A stretch of DNA of 64,000 nt, taken from contig NZ_QEQL01000005.1 of the NCBI RefSeq assembly GCF_003097135.1, forward strand, positions 310,001 through 374,000. The letters run 5' to 3'. Below the pieces are notes generated by a model. The model worked only from the letters and a program-made list of their open reading frames with translations, made no database searches and was not told the DNA's origin. Numbering within the stretch: the first letter of the stretch is position 1; the number at the start of each line of letters is the position of its first letter. This DNA is from Pseudomonas sp. URIL14HWK12:I12 (lineage in GTDB: Bacteria; Pseudomonadota; Gammaproteobacteria; Pseudomonadales; Pseudomonadaceae). Of this stretch, positions 54,484 through 62,914 are shown in pieces. A program made the translations under genes and the position numbers.

Positions 54484-55617
54484 TTACAGGTCGCCGAAGA
54501 AGCGCTTTACGCCGTCGAACCAGCCGCTGGCCTTGGGCGAGTTGGAGCTGTTTCCCTCCAGGGTGGCGCGGAATTCCTCGAGCAGCTCGCGCTGGCGGCG
54601 GTCGAGGTTGACCGGCGTCTCGACGATCACGCTGCACATCAGGTCGCCCGGGCCACCGCCACGCACCGGGGCAACGCCCTTGCCGCGCAGGCGGAACTGC
54701 TTGCCGGTCTGGGTGCCCTCCGGGATCTTGAGCTTGACCCGGCCATCCAGCGTCGGGACTTCCAGCTCCCCGCCCAGCGCAGCATCGGTGAAGCTGATCG
54801 GCACTTCGCAGAACAGGTGCTTGCCGTCACGCTGGAAGATATCGTGCTCGCGCACGTTGATCACCACGTAGAGGTCACCGGTCGGGCCACCTTGCGCGCC
54901 AGCCTCACCCTCGCCCGCCAGGCGAATGCGGTCACCGGTGTCGACACCGGCAGGCACCTTGACGGAGAGCGTCTTGAACTCTTCGACCCGGCCTTCGCCG
55001 TGGCAGTGCTCGCAGGGGTCGGAGATGATCCGGCCCTGGCCATGGCACCGTGGGCAGGTTTGTTGAACCGAGAAGAACCCCTGCTGCATGCGCACCTGGC
55101 CGATGCCGCCGCACGTCGGGCAGGTGACCGGCGCGGAGCCTTTCTTGGCCCCGCTGCCATCGCAGGGTTTGCAGTTGACCAGCGTCGGCACGCGAATGCT
55201 GACAGTGGTACCGCGAACGGCTTCTTCGAGGTCCAGCTCCAGGGTGTAGCGCAGGTCGGAGCCGCGCTGGGCACCCCCACGACCACCGCCGCGGCCGCCA
55301 CCGCCGAAGAAGTCACTGAAGACATCGCCGAAGATGTCGGAGAAGTTGGCGCCACCGAAGCCCTGGCCGCCGCCGCCCCCGCCCATGCCAGCCTCGAAGG
55401 CTGCATGGCCGTATTGGTCGAAGGCCGCGCGCTTGCTGGCATCGGAAAGCACTTCATAGGCCTCGTTGGCCTCTTTGAAGCGGTCTTCGGCTTCTTTGTC
55501 GCCCGGGTTGCGGTCGGGGTGGTACTTCATCGCCAAGCGGCGATAGGCTTTTTTCAGGTCACCTTCACTGGCGCCGCGCTCGACCCCCAGCACCTCGTAG
55601 TAATCACGCTTTGCCAT
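54484..55617 (-). CDS. dnaJ: Chaperone protein DnaJ
   Basis: Hsp40 co-chaperone that delivers clients to DnaK and stimulates its ATPase. 377 residues from ATG 55617. J domain with H-P-D (about 33-35), a very glycine-rich G/F region (about 72-120), four zinc motifs CKPCDGSG, CPTCGGIG, CPRCHGQG and CEHCHGEG, and C-terminal substrate domains. No clear ribosome-binding site. The 234-nt gap to dnaK contains a 9-bp GC hairpin (55775-55795) that may lower dnaJ relative to dnaK. Confidence 0.97.
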   Translation of the reverse strand: MAKRDYYEVLGVERGASEGDLKKAYRRLAMKYHPDRNPGDKEAEDRFKEANEAYEVLSDASKRAAFDQYGHAAFEAGMGGGGGGQGFGGANFSDIFGDVFSDFFGGGGRGGGRGGAQRGSDLRYTLELDLEEAVRGTTVSIRVPTLVNCKPCDGSGAKKGSAPVTCPTCGGIGQVRMQQGFFSVQQTCPRCHGQGRIISDPCEHCHGEGRVEEFKTLSVKVPAGVDTGDRIRLAGEGEAGAQGGPTGDLYVVINVREHDIFQRDGKHLFCEVPISFTDAALGGELEVPTLDGRVKLKIPEGTQTGKQFRLRGKGVAPVRGGGPGDLMCSVIVETPVNLDRRQRELLEEFRATLEGNSSNSPKASGWFDGVKRFFGDL

Positions 55618-55851
55618 AAGTTCTTTCACACTCTCGCTGACGTTCGGCGGCCATTGCCGCCTGGTGTGCCGCACACAGCACCCCGTGAGTAGAAAGCAGC
55701 CAGCAATGCTGGCTACATGCGCCCGCCCGGGAGGCCGGCGCGAAAAAATAAAATCGGATGCCCAGACATGCCAACGCGGGGGCAAGGCCCCCGCGCGGCG
55801 ACATCCTACCAGTTGCCGCGCACGCGCGAGCGGCTGGCTGACAACAAGCGA

Positions 55852-57774
55852 TTACTTGTTGTCTTTGACTTCCTCGAACTCGGCATCGACCACGTCGTCA
55901 TGCTTCTTGCCTTGCTCGGCCTCACCTGGCTGGGCGCCGCCCTGAGGCTGCTCGCCCTGCTCGGCGTACATCTTCTGCGCAACCGGTGCGGTGACCTTGG
56001 AGAGCTCCTCGATCTTGGCTTCGATGGCAGCCTTGTCGTCGCCCTTGACGGCAACTTCCAGGGCCGACACGGCGGCTTCGATGGCGGTCTTCTCTTCGGC
56101 GGTCACTTTGTCGCCGGCCTCGCTGACCATCTTGCGAGTCGAGTGCACCAGCGCATCACCCTGGTTACGGGAGGCGGCCAGCTCTTCGAACTTGCGGTCT
56201 TCCTCGGCGTTGGCCTCGGCGTCACGCACCATGCGCTCGATTTCTTCGTCCGACAGGCCGGAGTTGGCCTTGATCACGATCGACTGTTGCTTGCCGGTGG
56301 CCTTGTCTTTGGCGCCTACGTGCAGAATGCCGTTGGCGTCGATGTCGAAGGTCACTTCGATCTGCGGCACGCCACGCGGTGCCGGTGGGATCTCGGCCAG
56401 GTCGAACTTGCCCAGCGATTTGTTCTGGCCAGCCTGCTTGCGCTCACCTTGCAACACGTGAATGGTCACGGCGCTCTGGTTGTCGTCAGCGGTCGAGAAC
56501 ACCTGCGACTTCTTGGTCGGGATGGTGGTGTTCTTCTCGATCAACGGGGTCATCACGCCGCCCATGGTTTCGATACCCAGGGTGAGCGGGCTGACGTCCA
56601 GCAGCAGCACGTCCTTCACGTCACCGGCCAGTACGGCGCCCTGGATGGCAGCACCCATAGCAACGGCTTCGTCAGGGTTGACGTCCTTGCGCGCTTCCTT
56701 GCCGAAGAAATCGCTGACGGCTTTCTGAACCATCGGCATGCGGGTCTGGCCGCCCACGAGGATGACGTCGTCGATCTTCGAAGCGTCGATACCGGCATCT
56801 TTGAGGGCCACACGGCAAGGCTCGATGGTGCGCTGAACCAGGTCTTCGACCAGCGACTCCAGCTTGGCACGGGAGATCTTGACGTTCAGGTGCTTCGGCC
56901 CGGTAGCGTCGGCAGTGACGTACGGCAGGTTCACGTCGGTCTGCTGGCTGGAGGACAGCTCGATCTTCGCCTTCTCAGCCGCTTCCTTCAGGCGCTGCAT
57001 CGCCAGCGGGTCGCCCTTGAGGTTGATGCCGCTTTCTTTCTTGAATTCGTCGACGAGGTAGTCGATCAGGCGGATGTCGAAGTCTTCACCACCCAGGAAG
57101 GTGTCACCGTTGGTGGCCAGCACTTCGAACTGATGCTCGCCATCGACTTCGGCAATTTCGATCACCGACACGTCGAAGGTACCGCCGCCCAGGTCATAGA
57201 CGATGATGGTGTGGTCGCCCTTGGCCTTGTCCATGCCGTAGGCCAACGCAGCGGCGGTCGGCTCGTTGATGATGCGCTTGACGTCCAGCCCCGCGATCTT
57301 GCCCGCGTCCTTGGTGGCCTGGCGCTGGCTGTCGTTGAAGTAGGCCGGCACGGTGATGACCGCTTCGGTCACGGCCTCGCCCAGGTAATCCTCGGCGGTT
57401 TTCTTCATTTTCTTCAGCACTTCGGCAGAGATCTGCGGCGGTGCCATTTGCTTGTCCTTCACCTCGACCCAGGCGTCACCGTTGTTGGCCTTGACGATCT
57501 TGTAGGGGACCAGCTCGATGTCTTTCTGAACCACGTTCTCTTCAAAGCGGCGGCCGATCAGGCGCTTGACTGCGTACAGCGTGTTTTGCGGGTTGGTAAC
57601 CGCCTGGCGCTTGGCCGACTGGCCCACCAGGATTTCGCCATCGTTGGTGTAGGCGATGATCGAGGGGGTAGTACGCGCGCCTTCGGCGTTCTCGATCACT
57701 TTGGATTTGCCGTTTTCCAGCACGGAGACGCAGGAGTTGGTGGTCCCCAGGTCGATACCGATGATTTTGCCCAT
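55852..57774 (-). CDS. dnaK: Chaperone protein DnaK (Hsp70)
   Basis: 640 residues: actin-like ATPase domain beginning G-I-D-L-G-T-T-N-S-C, interdomain linker near 388 (D-V-L-L-L-D-V-S-P-L-T-L-G), substrate-binding domain, and C-terminal lid ending E-E-V-K-D-N-K. Length and ends match Pseudomonas DnaK. It has its own heat-shock promoter at the end of grpE. Confidence 0.98.
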   Translation of the reverse strand: MGKIIGIDLGTTNSCVSVLENGKSKVIENAEGARTTPSIIAYTNDGEILVGQSAKRQAVTNPQNTLYAVKRLIGRRFEENVVQKDIELVPYKIVKANNGDAWVEVKDKQMAPPQISAEVLKKMKKTAEDYLGEAVTEAVITVPAYFNDSQRQATKDAGKIAGLDVKRIINEPTAAALAYGMDKAKGDHTIIVYDLGGGTFDVSVIEIAEVDGEHQFEVLATNGDTFLGGEDFDIRLIDYLVDEFKKESGINLKGDPLAMQRLKEAAEKAKIELSSSQQTDVNLPYVTADATGPKHLNVKISRAKLESLVEDLVQRTIEPCRVALKDAGIDASKIDDVILVGGQTRMPMVQKAVSDFFGKEARKDVNPDEAVAMGAAIQGAVLAGDVKDVLLLDVSPLTLGIETMGGVMTPLIEKNTTIPTKKSQVFSTADDNQSAVTIHVLQGERKQAGQNKSLGKFDLAEIPPAPRGVPQIEVTFDIDANGILHVGAKDKATGKQQSIVIKANSGLSDEEIERMVRDAEANAEEDRKFEELAASRNQGDALVHSTRKMVSEAGDKVTAEEKTAIEAAVSALEVAVKGDDKAAIEAKIEELSKVTAPVAQKMYAEQGEQPQGGAQPGEAEQGKKHDDVVDAEFEEVKDNK

Positions 57775-57854
57775 GTTGAAACTCTCCAGAAACTTCGAAT
57801 CAGGTTGCCGCGCCAGTGGTGGCTGGCCGCGGTAGCAGGGATGCGCTTGCCGGT

Positions 57855-57883
57855 TAAATGGGGGCCGGCTTTAGTATTTCAAG
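57855..57883 (-). promoter_or_regulatory. Sigma-32 heat-shock promoter of dnaK
   Basis: Minus strand CTTGAAA (57883-57877), a 13-nt spacer, then CCCCATTTA (57863-57855): a near-perfect RpoH promoter. The -35 element overlaps the grpE stop codon. The predicted start leaves a leader of about 70-75 nt. Confidence 0.92.
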
Positions 57884-58445
57884 CCTTTTCGTCGATGGAC
57901 GGCGAAACAGGCGCGGCAGGCTTGCTGACCACCACCATAGCGGGGCGCAGCAAGCGGCCATTGAGCTGGTAGCCCTTCTGGAACACCTTGAGCACCGTAT
58001 TGGGCTCGACCTCGGCGCTTTCCTGCATGGCCATTGCCTGGTGGAACTCGGCGTTGAAGGGTTCGCCGTGCGGGTCGACCGCTTCGAGGTTGTAACGCTT
58101 GAGGGTGTCTTCGAACATCTTCAACGTCAGCTGCATGCCTTCACGCATCGGGCGCAGGGCTTCATCATCGGCGTTGGAAAGCTCAAGGCCACGCTCGAGG
58201 CTGTCGATCACCGGCAGCAGGTCGGCGGAGAATTTCTCCAGCGCAAACTTGTGGGCTTTTTCGACATCCTGCTCAGCGCGGCGGCGCACATTCTGCAGGT
58301 CGGCGACGGCGCGCAGGGACTGATCCTTGGCCGCCGCCACTTCTTCTTCAAGGGCCGCCACGCGTGCGGCGAGGTCGTCACCCGCTGCGTCGGGAGCTTG
58401 GGTTGCGCCTGGGTTCTGATCGTCCAGCGTCTGTTCGTCAGCCAT
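57879..58445 (-). CDS. grpE: Nucleotide exchange factor GrpE
   Basis: Releases ADP from DnaK. 188 residues from ATG 58445 with AAGGAG upstream. Disordered acidic N-terminus, long coiled coil (about 28-90, LEEEVAAAKDQSLRAVADLQ), and a beta domain with V-D-P-H-G-E-P-F-N-A-E-F-H-Q-A-M. The open frame upstream is unsupported. Heads the grpE-dnaK-dnaJ cluster. Confidence 0.97.
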   Translation of the reverse strand: MADEQTLDDQNPGATQAPDAAGDDLAARVAALEEEVAAAKDQSLRAVADLQNVRRRAEQDVEKAHKFALEKFSADLLPVIDSLERGLELSNADDEALRPMREGMQLTLKMFEDTLKRYNLEAVDPHGEPFNAEFHQAMAMQESAEVEPNTVLKVFQKGYQLNGRLLRPAMVVVSKPAAPVSPSIDEKA

Positions 58446-58501
58446 GAAAGTCTCCTTTGGTATCGGCTCGTGGAGCGATTGAGCTCGCACACTTGCCCGC
58501 C

Positions 58502-58530
58502 TATATGGGGCCGTGGGTTTGAGCTTCAAG
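58502..58530 (-). promoter_or_regulatory. Sigma-32 heat-shock promoter of grpE
   Basis: Minus strand CTTGAAG (58530-58524), 13 nt, CCCCATATA (58510-58502). The geometry is the same as at the dnaK promoter. The transcript start would be roughly 50 nt before grpE. Confidence 0.9.
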
Positions 58531-58634
58531 GGCCAGAACCAACCCGAAAGCGATAAATTTCCGCTCGCGATAAGAAGTGCGCCGCTTCGTCCAAAACGAG
58601 CTAAAGAAGGCAATTGCTCCCGCCGGCTGGATCA

Positions 58635-58650
58635 CTGTATAAATAACCAC
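58635..58650 (+). promoter_or_regulatory. LexA-like SOS box upstream of recN
   Basis: CTGTATAAATAACCAC matches the expected pattern CTGTATAAATATACAG at 13 of 16 positions by my count; the right half is degenerate. It lies 27 bases before recN, a gene of the SOS regulon in E. coli. Confidence 0.55.
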
Positions 58651-58676
58651 CCTTAGCGCAAACGCCGGAGCCAAGC

Positions 58677-60347
58677 ATGCTGGTGCACCTGTCCGTCCAC
58701 AACTATGCAATCGTCGAGCACCTCGATCTGGAGCTTGCACGTGGCATGAGCGTGATCACCGGGGAAACCGGCGCCGGCAAGTCGATCATGCTCGACGCCC
58801 TCGGGCTTACCTTGGGCGACCGGGCCGAGCCTGGGGTGGTGCGCCCCGGGGCCGACAAAGCCGATATCCTGGCCACCTTCGACATCAGCCAGATTGGCGA
58901 GGCGCGCGACTGGCTCGATGAGCGCGACCTGGAGCACGAAGGCCAGTGCATCATGCGCCGGGTGATCACCGCTGAAGGCCGGTCGCGCGCTTATATAAAT
59001 GGCACGCCCTGCCCGCTGGGCGACCTCAAAGCGCTGGGCGAGCTGCTTATCGACATCCATGGCCAGCACGAGCACCAATCGCTGCTCAAGCCCGACACCC
59101 ACCGCCGCCTGCTCGACGAGTACGCCGGCGCTGCCGACCTGGCCCGGCAGGTGCAGCTGGCTTCCCAGCGGTGGCGCCAGGCGCGGCAGAGCCTCGACCG
59201 CCTGAGCAACGCCAGCGACGAGCAGCGTGCCCGCCATCAGTTGCTTAGCTACCAGCTCGAGGAGCTCGAAAACCTCGCCTTGGGCGAAGGCGAAGTCGAG
59301 GCCTTGGAAGAAGAGCATCGCAACCTGGCCAACGCCGAGGGCCTGCTGGTCAGCAGCCGCCAGGTGCTTGAGCTGTGCAGCGAAAGCGACTCAGGCAACC
59401 TGCTCAGTGCGCTGCATGGCTGCCTGAACCGCCTGGGCAGCGTGAACAACCCGCCCAAGGCCCTGCAGGAAGCAGCCAACCTACTGGCCAGCGCCCAGAT
59501 ACAGGTCGAAGAGGCCGTAGGCGAACTCAACCGCTTCATCGACCATTTCGACGCTGACCCTGCTCGCCTGCAGTTCATCGAAGAGCGGCTAGACACCATC
59601 TATACCCTGGCGCGCAAACACCGGGTGCAGCCTGGCGAAGTGAATGCGCTGCACCAGCGGTTGCTCGACGAAGTCGAAAGCCTGGACGCGAGCGACGAGA
59701 CCCTCGAGCGCCTCGGTGAAGAGCTGGCCGCCTACGCACGCCACTACCAGGAAAAAGCCCAGGAGCTCAGTGCGCTTCGCCAGCAAGCGGCAACCCACCT
59801 GGCTGAAGCCGTAGCCACCGAGATCCAACGCCTGGGCATGCCCGGTGGGCGTTTCGAAATCGCCCTGCGCCCTGGCAGCGCCGACGACCTGCACCCCCAT
59901 GGCCTGGAACAGGTGGAGCTGCTGGTAAGCGCCAACCCCGGCCAACCCCTAAAGTCGATTGCCAAGGTGGCTTCCGGCGGCGAGCTGTCACGCATCAGCC
60001 TGGCCATTCAGGTGATCACCGCGCAAACCTCGCGCACCCCCACCCTGGTGTTCGACGAGGTCGACGTCGGCATCGGCGGCCCAACCGCCGAAATCGTTGG
60101 CCAACTGCTCCGGCGCCTGGGCGACCGCGGCCAGGTGCTGACGGTCACGCACCTGCCGCAGGTGGCGGCGCAAGGGCACCATCACCTGTTCGTGCACAAG
60201 GTACGCAGCGAGCACGACACGCACACCGCCGTGCGCGCGCTCACCAAGGCCGAGCGCATCGAAGAGGTGGCGCGCATGCTGGGCGGCATCGACCTGACCA
60301 AAGAGTCCCTGGCGCATGCCAAGAAGATGGTCACCGCCAGCCGCTGA
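58677..60347 (+). CDS. recN: DNA repair protein RecN
   Basis: SMC-like ATPase acting at double-strand breaks. 556 residues: Walker A GETGAGKS (about 30-37), a central coiled-coil region (about 155-370), the ABC-type signature A-S-G-G-E-L-S-R-I-S (about 431-440), and Walker B TLVFDEVDVGIGG (about 457-469). GGAG precedes the ATG. Divergent from grpE, sharing a 231-nt control region. Confidence 0.96.
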   Translation: MLVHLSVHNYAIVEHLDLELARGMSVITGETGAGKSIMLDALGLTLGDRAEPGVVRPGADKADILATFDISQIGEARDWLDERDLEHEGQCIMRRVITAEGRSRAYINGTPCPLGDLKALGELLIDIHGQHEHQSLLKPDTHRRLLDEYAGAADLARQVQLASQRWRQARQSLDRLSNASDEQRARHQLLSYQLEELENLALGEGEVEALEEEHRNLANAEGLLVSSRQVLELCSESDSGNLLSALHGCLNRLGSVNNPPKALQEAANLLASAQIQVEEAVGELNRFIDHFDADPARLQFIEERLDTIYTLARKHRVQPGEVNALHQRLLDEVESLDASDETLERLGEELAAYARHYQEKAQELSALRQQAATHLAEAVATEIQRLGMPGGRFEIALRPGSADDLHPHGLEQVELLVSANPGQPLKSIAKVASGGELSRISLAIQVITAQTSRTPTLVFDEVDVGIGGPTAEIVGQLLRRLGDRGQVLTVTHLPQVAAQGHHHLFVHKVRSEHDTHTAVRALTKAERIEEVARMLGGIDLTKESLAHAKKMVTASR

Positions 60348-60356
60348 GCGGGCATG

Positions 60357-60386
60357 AAAAAGGCGCCCTCGAAGGGGCGCCTTTTC
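60357..60386. terminator. Bidirectional terminator between recN and fur
   Basis: AAAAAGGCGCCC and GGGGCGCCTTTT pair with a short TCGA-type loop and have A/T runs on both sides. It serves the two convergent genes. Confidence 0.9.
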
Positions 60387-60411
60387 AGCCTCGGGCACAA
60401 GGCGGTATTTC

Positions 60412-60819
60412 TTATTGCTTGCGCTTGCGTACGTACAGCACAAGGTTGTGGTCGATCAAATCGTAACCGTACTTGTCTGCAATATCGTGTTGCAGCTTCT
60501 CGATGTCATGGTCGACAAATTCGATGACTTCGTTGGTATCCATGTCGACCATGTGATCGTGGTGGCCGCTGTCGGCCAGCTCGAACACCGCGTGGCCGCC
60601 GTCGAAGTTGTGGCGCACCACCAGCCCAGCAGCCTCGAATTGGGTCAGCACGCGGTAAACGGTGGCCAGGCCAACGTCCTCGCCCGCTTCCATCAGCGCC
60701 TTGTACACGTCCTCGGCACTCATGTGCCGCTGCTCGGCGGAGTCCAGCATTTGCAGGATCTTGACCCGGGGAAGGGTCACTTTCAGGCCTGCTTTTCGTA
60801 GTTCGTTGTTTTCAACCAT
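60412..60819 (-). CDS. fur: Ferric uptake regulator Fur
   Basis: Fe2+-responsive repressor of 135 residues from ATG 60819 (MVENNELRKAGLKVTLPRVK). Winged helix with A-T-V-Y-R-V-L-T-Q-F, and metal-binding H-H-D-H-M (about 87-91). Where E. coli Fur has C-x-x-C after this motif, this protein has V-D-M-D, and I find no cysteine anywhere. Expected target in this window: the prrF promoter at 12.4 kb. Divergent from bamE, with a 98-nt gap. Confidence 0.97.
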   Translation of the reverse strand: MVENNELRKAGLKVTLPRVKILQMLDSAEQRHMSAEDVYKALMEAGEDVGLATVYRVLTQFEAAGLVVRHNFDGGHAVFELADSGHHDHMVDMDTNEVIEFVDHDIEKLQHDIADKYGYDLIDHNLVLYVRKRKQ

Positions 60820-60917
60820 GGTGAGCTTTCTCGCCAATGCTGCTTTCGCAGCTTCATTCAATGCGGGTATGATCGGGGTTTCGTTGACCCAGCCAAGATA
60901 GTGGAAGTCGCCCACCG

Positions 60918-61439
60918 ATGCAAAACACCAAGCACCTGCTCACCAGCCTCACCCTCGTGAGCCTGCTCGCACTCGCCGGTTGTTCTTTCCCCGGGGTTTA
61001 CAAAATCGATATCCAGCAGGGCAATGTCGTCACGCAAGACATGATAGACCAGCTCAAGCCTGGCATGACGCGCCGGCAGGTACGTTTCATCATGGGCAAC
61101 CCGCTGATCATCGACACCTTTCACCCCAACCGCTGGGATTACCTGTACAGCATGATGCCAGGCGGTGCCGCCCGCCAGCAGGAGCGCGTGAGCCTGTTCT
61201 TCAACGACAACGATCAGCTGGCGAGCCTGTCGGGTGACTTCATGCCCGGCGTGAGCCGTGACCAGGCCATCATGGGCAACGACAGCGGCAATTCGGTCAC
61301 CGAGCCGCAGCAGCCACAGCAACCCAAAGAAGCGCCGCCCAAGCCAGGTTCGTTGCTCGAAGACATCCAGCACAGCGTCGACGAAGCCAAGCCGACTGCC
61401 GTGCCTTCGCCCGAGCCGCTCGACACCGACCCGCAATAA
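60918..61439 (+). CDS. bamE: Outer-membrane assembly lipoprotein BamE (OmlA)
   Basis: Lipoprotein of the BAM complex. 173 residues with lipobox L-A-G-C (Cys22), the BamE fold with G-N-V-V, LKPGMTRRQVRFIMGNPLI (about 47-65) and F-H-P-N-R-W-D-Y-L-Y. An unusually long Pro/Gln/Glu-rich tail (about 125-173) follows, compared with about 113 residues total in E. coli. Known in Pseudomonas as omlA beside fur. Confidence 0.95.
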   Translation: MQNTKHLLTSLTLVSLLALAGCSFPGVYKIDIQQGNVVTQDMIDQLKPGMTRRQVRFIMGNPLIIDTFHPNRWDYLYSMMPGGAARQQERVSLFFNDNDQLASLSGDFMPGVSRDQAIMGNDSGNSVTEPQQPQQPKEAPPKPGSLLEDIQHSVDEAKPTAVPSPEPLDTDPQ

Positions 61440-61455
61440 GGCCCCAGCGCCCAGT

Positions 61456-61485
61456 AAAAAGCCCGGCTCCAGTGCCGGGCTTTTT
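61456..61485. terminator. Bidirectional terminator between bamE and rnfH
   Basis: AAAAAGCCCGGC-TCCAGT-GCCGGGCTTTTT is a perfect 12-bp stem, serving both convergent transcripts. Confidence 0.93.
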
Positions 61486-61497
61486 ATTGCCTGCGGT

Positions 61498-61812
61498 TCA
61501 GCGTTTGCCGGCCTGAGCGGCGCTGGCCTTGGCGCGCGCTGCACGTTGGCGGCGCACTTCCATCGGGTCGGCAAGCAGGGGGCGGTAGATCTCTACCCGG
61601 TCACCAGGCTCGAGCACATGGCTGGCCGGGGCCTTGAGCAGCTTGCCGAAGATACCAATGGCGTCGGTGCTCAAGCCGGGAAAGCGCTGCAGGATACCGG
61701 AGCGCTCGACCGCCTCCAGCGCCGTGCACCCCTGGGGAACGGCCAAGCCAATCAACGCTTGCTCGGCCTCGCTGGCATGCACCACCTCGACTTGAATCAG
61801 CGGCTCAGCCAT
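61498..61812 (-). CDS. rnfH: RnfH family ubiquitin-like protein
   Basis: A 104-residue protein with a beta-grasp fold (family UPF0125). ATG 61812 begins M-A-E-P-L-I-Q-V-E-V-V-H-A; also visible are G-I-F-G-K and LEPGDRVEIYRPLLADPMEV (about 70-89). Basic C-terminal tail. Overlaps ratA by eight bases, the conserved ratA-rnfH pair. Function unclear despite the name. Confidence 0.92.
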   Translation of the reverse strand: MAEPLIQVEVVHASEAEQALIGLAVPQGCTALEAVERSGILQRFPGLSTDAIGIFGKLLKAPASHVLEPGDRVEIYRPLLADPMEVRRQRAARAKASAAQAGKR

Positions 61813-62239
61813 ACAACTGCTTGGCCCGCTGGCAAAACGCATCGACCAGGGTGTTGGCAGCCTGGTTGAACAGCGGCCCAAGGGTGGCGCGCACGATCGG
61901 GCCGTCATAGTCGAAGGCAAGGTCGAGGCTGATCTTGCAGGCCTTTTCCCCCAGGGGCTTGAAGACCCACACCCCATGCAACTGGGTGAAGGGGCCTTCC
62001 TCGAGGTTCATCTCGATGCGCTGGCCAGGGTCAAGCGTATTGAGCGTCACCAGCTTCTGGCTCAAGCCGGCCTTGGCCACCTCCAGGCTGGCCCGCATGT
62101 GCGTGGCGCTGCTGTCGATCACCGTGGTTGCAGAGCACCAGGGCAGGAACTGCGGGTAGCTGGCCACATCGTTCACCAGGTCGTAAAGCGCCTGGGCGGG
62201 GTAAGGCAGCAGGGCTGAGCGTTGTATATGGGTCGTCAT
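61805..62239 (-). CDS. ratA: RatA/COQ10-like START-domain protein
   Basis: A 144-residue single START-like domain: MTTHIQRSALLPYPAQALYD at the N-terminus, F-L-P-W-C, and F-K-P-L-G-E-K-A-C-K-I-S. In E. coli this protein was reported to block 70S assembly (RatA), but the fold is that of ubiquinone-binding COQ10; the toxin label is therefore uncertain. Divergent from smpB. Confidence 0.9.
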   Translation of the reverse strand: MTTHIQRSALLPYPAQALYDLVNDVASYPQFLPWCSATTVIDSSATHMRASLEVAKAGLSQKLVTLNTLDPGQRIEMNLEEGPFTQLHGVWVFKPLGEKACKISLDLAFDYDGPIVRATLGPLFNQAANTLVDAFCQRAKQLYG

Positions 62240-62392
62240 CTATCCGTCACGTCCGGGGCGCGAACACACTCTTGGGAGTGCGCGGCTGCGCCAGCAGTTC
62301 ATCAGCGAAGTGTTGAGGGCATTGTCCGGGATTCAATCCTCGCGCTCAAGGCCATAGCCTGCCGCTGTGCTTACCCCTATAATGCGGGGCCT

Positions 62393-62875
62393 ATGGCTAA
62401 ACAAAAGAAACACCCTACCGGGACCATCGCGCTCAACAAGAAGGCGCGGCACGATTACTTCATCGAACACCGCTTCGAAGCTGGCCTGGCCCTTTCGGGT
62501 TGGGAGGTGAAGAGCCTGCGCGCCGGCAAGGCGCAACTGGTCGACAGTTATGTCCTGCTCAAGGACAACGAGGCCTGGCTGTTCGGCGCCCACATCACGC
62601 CGCTGACCACCGCCAGCACCCACGTGATCGCCGACCCGATCCGCACGCGCAAGCTGCTGCTCAACCGCCGCGAGCTTGACCGGCTGTTCGCCGACGTTCA
62701 GCAAAAGGGCTACACGTGTGTGGCCACGGCGCTGTACTGGAGCAAGCATCTGGTCAAGTGCGAGATCGCGCTGGCCAAGGGCAAGAAGGAGTTCGACAAG
62801 CGCGACACCGTGCGCGAGCGAGACTCCAACCGCGAGCTTCAGCGCGCCGTGCGCAACAAAGGGCGCGAGGAGTAA
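62393..62875 (+). CDS. smpB: SsrA-binding protein SmpB
   Basis: Partner of tmRNA in rescue of stalled ribosomes. 160 residues from ATG 62393 (GGGG just upstream): OB-fold core with N-K-K-A-R-H-D-Y-F-I-E and GWEVKSLRAGKAQLVDSYV (about 40-58), and the basic tail K-E-F-D-K-R-D-T that mimics the anticodon. A TATAAT lies only ten bases before the ATG. ssrA itself is not in the window. Confidence 0.96.
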   Translation: MAKQKKHPTGTIALNKKARHDYFIEHRFEAGLALSGWEVKSLRAGKAQLVDSYVLLKDNEAWLFGAHITPLTTASTHVIADPIRTRKLLLNRRELDRLFADVQQKGYTCVATALYWSKHLVKCEIALAKGKKEFDKRDTVRERDSNRELQRAVRNKGREE

Positions 62876-62914
62876 CCCGTGCGTTCGCCCGGCCTATGCC
62901 GGGCGAGCCGCGTA

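Noticed and set aside
55717..57972. 751-codon open frame antisense to dnaK
   Set aside because: Its translation is Leu/Val/Gly/His-rich with no recognisable domain; it mirrors dnaK codon usage. Similar antisense frames opposite pnp, infB, ftsH and carB were rejected for the same reason.
61805..62239. Toxin-antitoxin module (ratA-rnfH)
   Set aside because: The pair is a conserved chromosomal unit; RnfH is not a proven antitoxin and the RatA fold is COQ10-like. Annotated as a START-domain protein instead.
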